A DNA stretch of 64,000 nt from Vibrio sp. S17_S38 (GTDB lineage: Bacteria; Pseudomonadota; Gammaproteobacteria; Enterobacterales; Vibrionaceae). Where the stretch lies: assembly GCF_014694375.1 (NCBI RefSeq), contig NZ_JAAUWW010000003.1, forward strand, positions 62,001 to 126,000. Direction: 5' to 3'. Below, in pieces: positions 60,495-64,000 of this stretch (positions within the stretch are counted from its first letter, which is position 1; each line of letters begins with the position of its first letter). A program made the position numbers and the translations under genes. The notes beneath the pieces are model-generated. The model did no database searches. It worked only from the letters and a program-made list of their open reading frames with translations, and was not told the origin of the DNA.

Positions 60495-60871
60495 ATATTA
60501 GAGCACCTGAATGCGAACCAAATTTTGATCTAAAGTAATTTGATCCTACGCTTTTATAGGTAAGCTTTATAGAGGAGAGGAGACTAATCAAGATATTATT
60601 TACATTGAGGCTAAATTGCCAAGTTTTAAAAGATGAGTTAGATGTACAAAATAAGACTGCCCTCAAATAAAACAGAATAATTTTCGTCCCCACCCCTTTG
60701 TACTACCTAACTAGTTTACTGATTTGAAAATTACAGCTATGATGTGCCTTCTTTAGTATCGAAGTCGGTTGTTTTCTCTTTGAATTCAATTTTATTACAA
60801 GCGTCCTTCCAAGCTAAATGCTGTTGAGTAGTATATTCCACTACTTTATATTTTTCTGAAAGAGACTGATT
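60495..60871. other. Gene-free divergent region
   Basis: This 377-bp gap separates the HflX-like gene and the permease. A 75-codon frame at 60466-60693 on the minus strand has no homology or ribosome site and is not a gene. No consensus promoter, TyrR-type box or RNA structure was identified with confidence. Confidence 0.4.
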
Positions 60872-62101
60872 ATGACGAAGAAACCTTCATTGATTGGCGG
60901 CGCTTGTATTATTGCTAGTGTGTGTGTGGGCGCAGGTATGCTTGGATTACCAAGTGCTGGTGCGGGTAGTTGGACCATATGGTCTATTCTTGCCATCACA
61001 TTAACCATGGCGGTCATGACAGTTTCTGGTTGGTTATTATTAGAAGCGTTTAAACATTACGATTTATCAGTTTCGTTTAACACCGTCACACTCGACATGC
61101 TCGGTAGTAAAGTTAACTTATTTAATAACTTAACCGTGTACTTTGTCGGTGGGATCTTACTTTATGCTTACACCACTTCATTCGGCCTGATTCTACAAGG
61201 CTCACTTGGCCTCGATAGCAAACTAGCGTCGATCTTATTTGTCTTTATTGCTTCAAGCATTGTATGGCATTCAACACGCGCCGTTGATCGTATCTCGATT
61301 ATGCTCATTGCGACCATGATTCTGACCTTTGTATTCGGAGTCTTTGGCTTAACTGTGCATATTGATACTGCTAGCTTATTCGATACCATTAATCAGCAAG
61401 GGCAATATGCTAAATACTCGATGGCCTTGCTACCAATCGCGCTGACCTCATTTGGCTACCATCACTCAGTGGCGTCAATGCGTGCTTACTATAAGGAAGA
61501 GCGTAAAGCGAAATACGCTATTTTAGGTGGTACATTAATCGCCTTAACTTTATATATTATTTGGGTATTAAGTATTTTTGGTAATCTACCGCGTGGCTCA
61601 TTCGGCCCTATCATTGCGCAAGATGGTAACGTGGATGTACTGCTCAAAGCATTGGGTGATGTAGTCGAATCGCAAAAGATAGCCCAAGCCATTAATGCCT
61701 TTTCAATGGCGGCCATTGTGTCTTCATTTATTGGTGTTGGTTTAGGGGTATTTGATTATCTAGCGGATTTATTTAAGTTTGATCAAAGTAAAACAGGTCG
61801 CACCAAAACCTGGGCCGTTACTTTTATGCCACCACTGATATTATCACTTCTTTTTCCATTCGGATTTATTCTAGCTATTGGTTATGCAGGAGCAGCAGCA
61901 ACCGTGTGGACGTGTATTATTCCTGCATTGCTAGTGTTGAAATCTCGTCAGAAAAACACTCATTTACCTAACAAGAGTGGGCGAAATTTTGTCGTCGGTG
62001 GTGGTAAGTTCGTACCTTACTTTATTTTGCTCTTTGGTGTTGCTACCGCCTTATTTCATATTTTAACAATGTTAGGTATGTTGCCCGTTTTTAAAGGTTA
62101 G
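60872..62101 (+). CDS. Aromatic amino acid permease (TyrP/Mtr family)
   Basis: The 409-residue protein is an inner membrane transporter of the hydroxy/aromatic amino acid permease (HAAAP) family, with about 11 membrane helices. It starts MTKKPSLIGGACIIASVCVGAGMLGLP, the family TM1 pattern, and has PIALTSFGYHHSVASMRAYYKEE and SFIGVGLGVFDYLADLF. Tyrosine or tryptophan uptake by proton symport is likely; sequence alone does not tell which. It ends at a strong terminator. Confidence 0.87.
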   Translation: MTKKPSLIGGACIIASVCVGAGMLGLPSAGAGSWTIWSILAITLTMAVMTVSGWLLLEAFKHYDLSVSFNTVTLDMLGSKVNLFNNLTVYFVGGILLYAYTTSFGLILQGSLGLDSKLASILFVFIASSIVWHSTRAVDRISIMLIATMILTFVFGVFGLTVHIDTASLFDTINQQGQYAKYSMALLPIALTSFGYHHSVASMRAYYKEERKAKYAILGGTLIALTLYIIWVLSIFGNLPRGSFGPIIAQDGNVDVLLKALGDVVESQKIAQAINAFSMAAIVSSFIGVGLGVFDYLADLFKFDQSKTGRTKTWAVTFMPPLILSLLFPFGFILAIGYAGAAATVWTCIIPALLVLKSRQKNTHLPNKSGRNFVVGGGKFVPYFILLFGVATALFHILTMLGMLPVFKG

Positions 62102-62116
62102 ACTAACACTATTAAC

Positions 62117-62164
62117 AAAATAGCCCTTCATCAGTAGCAAAATGATGAAGGGCTATTTTTTCTA
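62117..62164. terminator. Strong terminator after the permease
   Basis: A 17-bp perfect stem AAAATAGCCCTTCATCA/TGATGAAGGGCTATTTT (62117-62133 with 62143-62159) ends in a T-run. The minus-strand side also has TTTTGTTAA, so it can serve gmhB as well. Confidence 0.9.
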
Positions 62165-62212
62165 ACTATTATTAAACTAAGTGCTAGCCAAGTGCGCACT
62201 TGCGAAGAATGG

Positions 62213-62770
62213 TTACTTATTCTCTGCTAAATACTTAGGTACATCTTTAATACTATCAAGTACCACTGTAGCCAATTTTTCAGCCGCTTCCGTCACAGCT
62301 TTGCCACTGCGAACTAAGATACGAGTATTCACGCCAGCACTGATCGCGGCTTGCATATCCGCTTCTTTATCACCTACCATGACTGAATTTGACATATCAA
62401 TATCTAATTCGTCTTGAGCTGATAAAAACATTCCTGGTTGCGGTTTACGGCAATCGCATTCTTGAGTGTATTTTTCAACGCTACCTTCTGAGTGATGTGG
62501 GCAGTAATACAAACCATCAAACTCAACACCTTGGTCAACAAAATTCCAATCCATCCACTCCGTTAATCTTAGGAATTCCTTTTCGGTATAATAGCCGCGA
62601 GCAATACCGGATTGATTCGTGACAAGCACCAATTGATAACCCAATTCCTTGATGGCTTTCGTGGCATCAAAAACGCCATCGATATATTGAAAATCATCAA
62701 CTTTGCTGACATAGCCATGGTCAACGTTAATGACACCATCGCGATCGATAAAAACGGCAGGTTTAGACAA
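62213..62770 (-). CDS. gmhB: D-glycero-beta-D-manno-heptose 1,7-bisphosphate 7-phosphatase
   Basis: GmhB removes the 7-phosphate in ADP-heptose synthesis for the LPS inner core. The 185 residues are a HAD phosphatase with the nucleophile motif FIDRDGVINVDHGYV, VTNQSGIARGYY, the zinc-binding loop CPHHSEGSVEKYTQECDCRKP and MVGDKEADMQAA. It is divergent from metN, the same arrangement as in E. coli. Confidence 0.96.
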   Translation of the reverse strand: MSKPAVFIDRDGVINVDHGYVSKVDDFQYIDGVFDATKAIKELGYQLVLVTNQSGIARGYYTEKEFLRLTEWMDWNFVDQGVEFDGLYYCPHHSEGSVEKYTQECDCRKPQPGMFLSAQDELDIDMSNSVMVGDKEADMQAAISAGVNTRILVRSGKAVTEAAEKLATVVLDSIKDVPKYLAENK

Positions 62771-63002
62771 AATAGCACTCTCTCTATGATTTATTGTGCG
62801 TATACCTAAGTCGAGTCTCGATTTGGGTAAAGCATATTAGGCCTAATTATCGCACGCTTTATTTATGACTTCATTAGCTTATTCTTTTTTTGACTAACTT
62901 AAAGAAAGAAGCGCGGAATAAACATGAACTATTATAGGTAATCAATTACTTACAATAATTGATTGCATGTTTTATCAGCAGCCAATTTAAAACCTAACGT
63001 TT

Positions 63003-63018
63003 AGACGTCTAGACGTAG
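63003..63018 (+). promoter_or_regulatory. MetJ operator (tandem met boxes)
   Basis: AGACGTCT (63003-63010) is a perfect met box, and AGACGTAG directly after it matches 6 of 8. Tandem 8-bp boxes are how MetJ dimers bind. They lie 9 bp before the metN -35, so methionine repression of metN is expected. Confidence 0.85.
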
Positions 63019-63027
63019 AAATACCCA

Positions 63028-63056
63028 TTGACTTGTAGCACACAAAACCATAGCAT
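63028..63056 (+). promoter_or_regulatory. metN promoter
   Basis: TTGACT (63028-63033) and TAGCAT (63051-63056) are 17 bp apart, just downstream of the MetJ boxes. The predicted leader is about 85 bases. Confidence 0.65.
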
Positions 63057-63149
63057 CGTCTACAGATTGCAAACACGCTGTACTTTTCAACTGTATTCCG
63101 TGCATTATACGAAATGAAACTATTGTACGGATACAATTTAGGTCATTAA

Positions 63150-64000
63150 ATGATTGAAATAAAAAACGTTAACAAAATCTTTTATCAGGGAAGCAAAGAG
63201 ATCGTTGCCCTGAAAGACATCAACCTCACCGTTCCTCAAGGGGAAATATGCGGCGTGATAGGTTCATCTGGCGCAGGCAAAAGCACACTGATTCGCTGCG
63301 TTAACATGCTTGAAGCGCCAACATCTGGCAATGTGATTGTCGATGGTGTCGATCTTACTCAGCTTTCAAATACTCAATTAAGCCATGCTCGTCGTAATAT
63401 CGGCATGATCTTCCAACACTTCAATTTACTCTCTTCTCGCACGGTATTCGATAATATAGCGCTGCCACTTGAGTTATCTAAAATTCCAGCAGCGCAAATT
63501 GAAACCAAAGTATCTGAGTTATTGGTATTAGTTGGGCTTGCAGATAAACGTGATACTTATCCAGCCAATTTAAGTGGTGGGCAAAAACAACGAGTCGCGA
63601 TTGCTCGAGCATTAGCATCCGATCCAAAAGTATTATTATGTGATGAAGCGACCAGTGCACTTGATCCTGCGACCACAAAATCAATCTTAGAGCTGCTCAA
63701 AACCATTAATCAAAAGTTAAACCTTACTATTTTGATCATTACCCACGAAATGGATGTAGTGAAAAACATTTGTGACAAGGTGGCTATTATTGGTGGTGGC
63801 TTATTGGTTGAGCAGGGCTTAGTCAGTGATATTTTTGCTCACCCTAAAACTGAATTAGCGCAAGATTTCATTCGTTCAACGCTTGACCTCTCTATTCCTG
63901 ATGATTACAAAGCTCGTCTACACACTGCACAAATAGAAGGTTCAGTCCCTCTTATTCGTCTTGAATTCACAGGCGCATCGATTGATATTCCTGCCGTAAG
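63150..64000 (+). CDS. metN: Methionine ABC importer ATP-binding protein (cut by window edge)
   Basis: MetN powers D- and L-methionine uptake with MetI and MetQ. About 283 residues are visible: [24 protein letters not shown], Walker [10 protein letters not shown], signature [16 protein letters not shown], Walker [13 protein letters not shown], switch His in IITHEMDVV, and the beginning of the C-terminal NIL (ACT-like) regulatory domain at [14 protein letters not shown]. It is divergent from gmhB and behind MetJ boxes. Confidence 0.97.
   Translation, partial: MIEIKNVNKIFYQGSKEIVALKDINLTVPQGEICGVIGSSGAGKSTLIRCVNMLEAPTSGNVIVDGVDLTQLSNTQLSHARRNIGMIFQHFNLLSSRTVFDNIALPLELSKIPAAQIETKVSELLVLVGLADKRDTYPANLSGGQKQRVAIARALASDPKVLLCDEATSALDPATTKSILELLKTINQKLNLTILIITHEMDVVKNICDKVAIIGGGLLVEQGLVSDIFAHPKTELAQDFIRSTLDLSIPDDYKARLHTAQIEGSVPLIRLEFTGASIDIPAV

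Larger units (their letters stand above)
62771..63149. other. Divergent gmhB-metN regulatory region
   Basis: The gap is 379 bp with no gene. It contains MetJ boxes (63003-63018) and a promoter for metN. A possible 11-codon ORF (63114-63149) ends directly before the metN start. Confidence 0.5.

Noticed and set aside
60466..60693. 75-codon frame on the minus strand upstream of the HflX-like gene
   Set aside because: It overlaps the start of the HflX-like gene, has no ribosome site and no recognisable domain.
60700..60725. TGTAC...TTTACT as a TyrR box for the permease
   Set aside because: The spacing between half-sites is too long for TyrR.
1..64000. Genomic island, prophage, CRISPR or defence system
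   Set aside because: No integrase, transposase, repeat-spacer array, toxin-antitoxin pair or composition shift was found; gene order is conserved core.

Overview
The window looks like chromosomal core DNA of a marine gammaproteobacterium, most likely a Vibrionaceae member. The evidence is an AT-rich base composition, protein sequences close to Vibrio-type orthologues (NusB, YaeH, DUF3549, RibBX, TruC), and gene order typical of that family. The species call is inference. There are no tRNA or rRNA genes, insertion sequences, prophage, CRISPR arrays or defence islands. Base composition and coding style look even throughout.

Region 1 (1-16950, minus strand) is the conserved envelope and translation cluster. 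In transcription order it runs rpsB-tsf, pyrH-frr, uppS-cdsA-ispC-rseP-bamA-skp-lpxD-fabZ-lpxA-lpxB-rnhB-dnaE (dnaE is cut by the left edge). It joins ribosome synthesis, lipid A and phospholipid precursors, isoprenoid carrier synthesis, the sigma-E protease and the outer membrane assembly machine. Hairpins divide it after rpsB, tsf and frr, and between lpxA and lpxB.

Region 2 (17138-32172) carries map-glnD-yaeH, the divergent truC/yqcC pair, a small Vibrio-type set (DUF3549, DUF3301, a KfrA-like coiled-coil protein, yaiI), then a DUF2310 gene, syd/queF, a TPR protein with a degenerate GGDEF domain, ppnN and xni.

Region 3 (32287-41000) holds the gcvA-hydrolase-DUF423-rlmM operon, a convincing unannotated GcvB small RNA divergent from gcvA, thiI, a palindromic mobile-type repeat, and xseB-ispA-dxs. 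With ispC and uppS in Region 1, four isoprenoid pathway genes lie in the window, and dxs product also feeds thiamine synthesis (thiI, thiL).

Region 4 (41002-49824) has a membrane GGDEF enzyme and the nrdR-ribD-ribE-ribBX-ribH-nusB / thiL-pgpA-ABM cluster.

Region 5 (50034-64000) has a small lipoprotein, glyA with a PurR operator, an MliC-type lysozyme inhibitor lipoprotein, a five-gene peptide ABC importer related to YejABEF with its ATPase split in two, an HflX-like GTPase, an aromatic amino acid permease, gmhB, and metN (cut by the right edge) behind MetJ boxes.

No clearly new multi-gene system was found. The best leads are the GcvB RNA, the repeat families, the TPR/degenerate-GGDEF protein, the short leader ORF before pyrH, and the unusual HflX-like protein.
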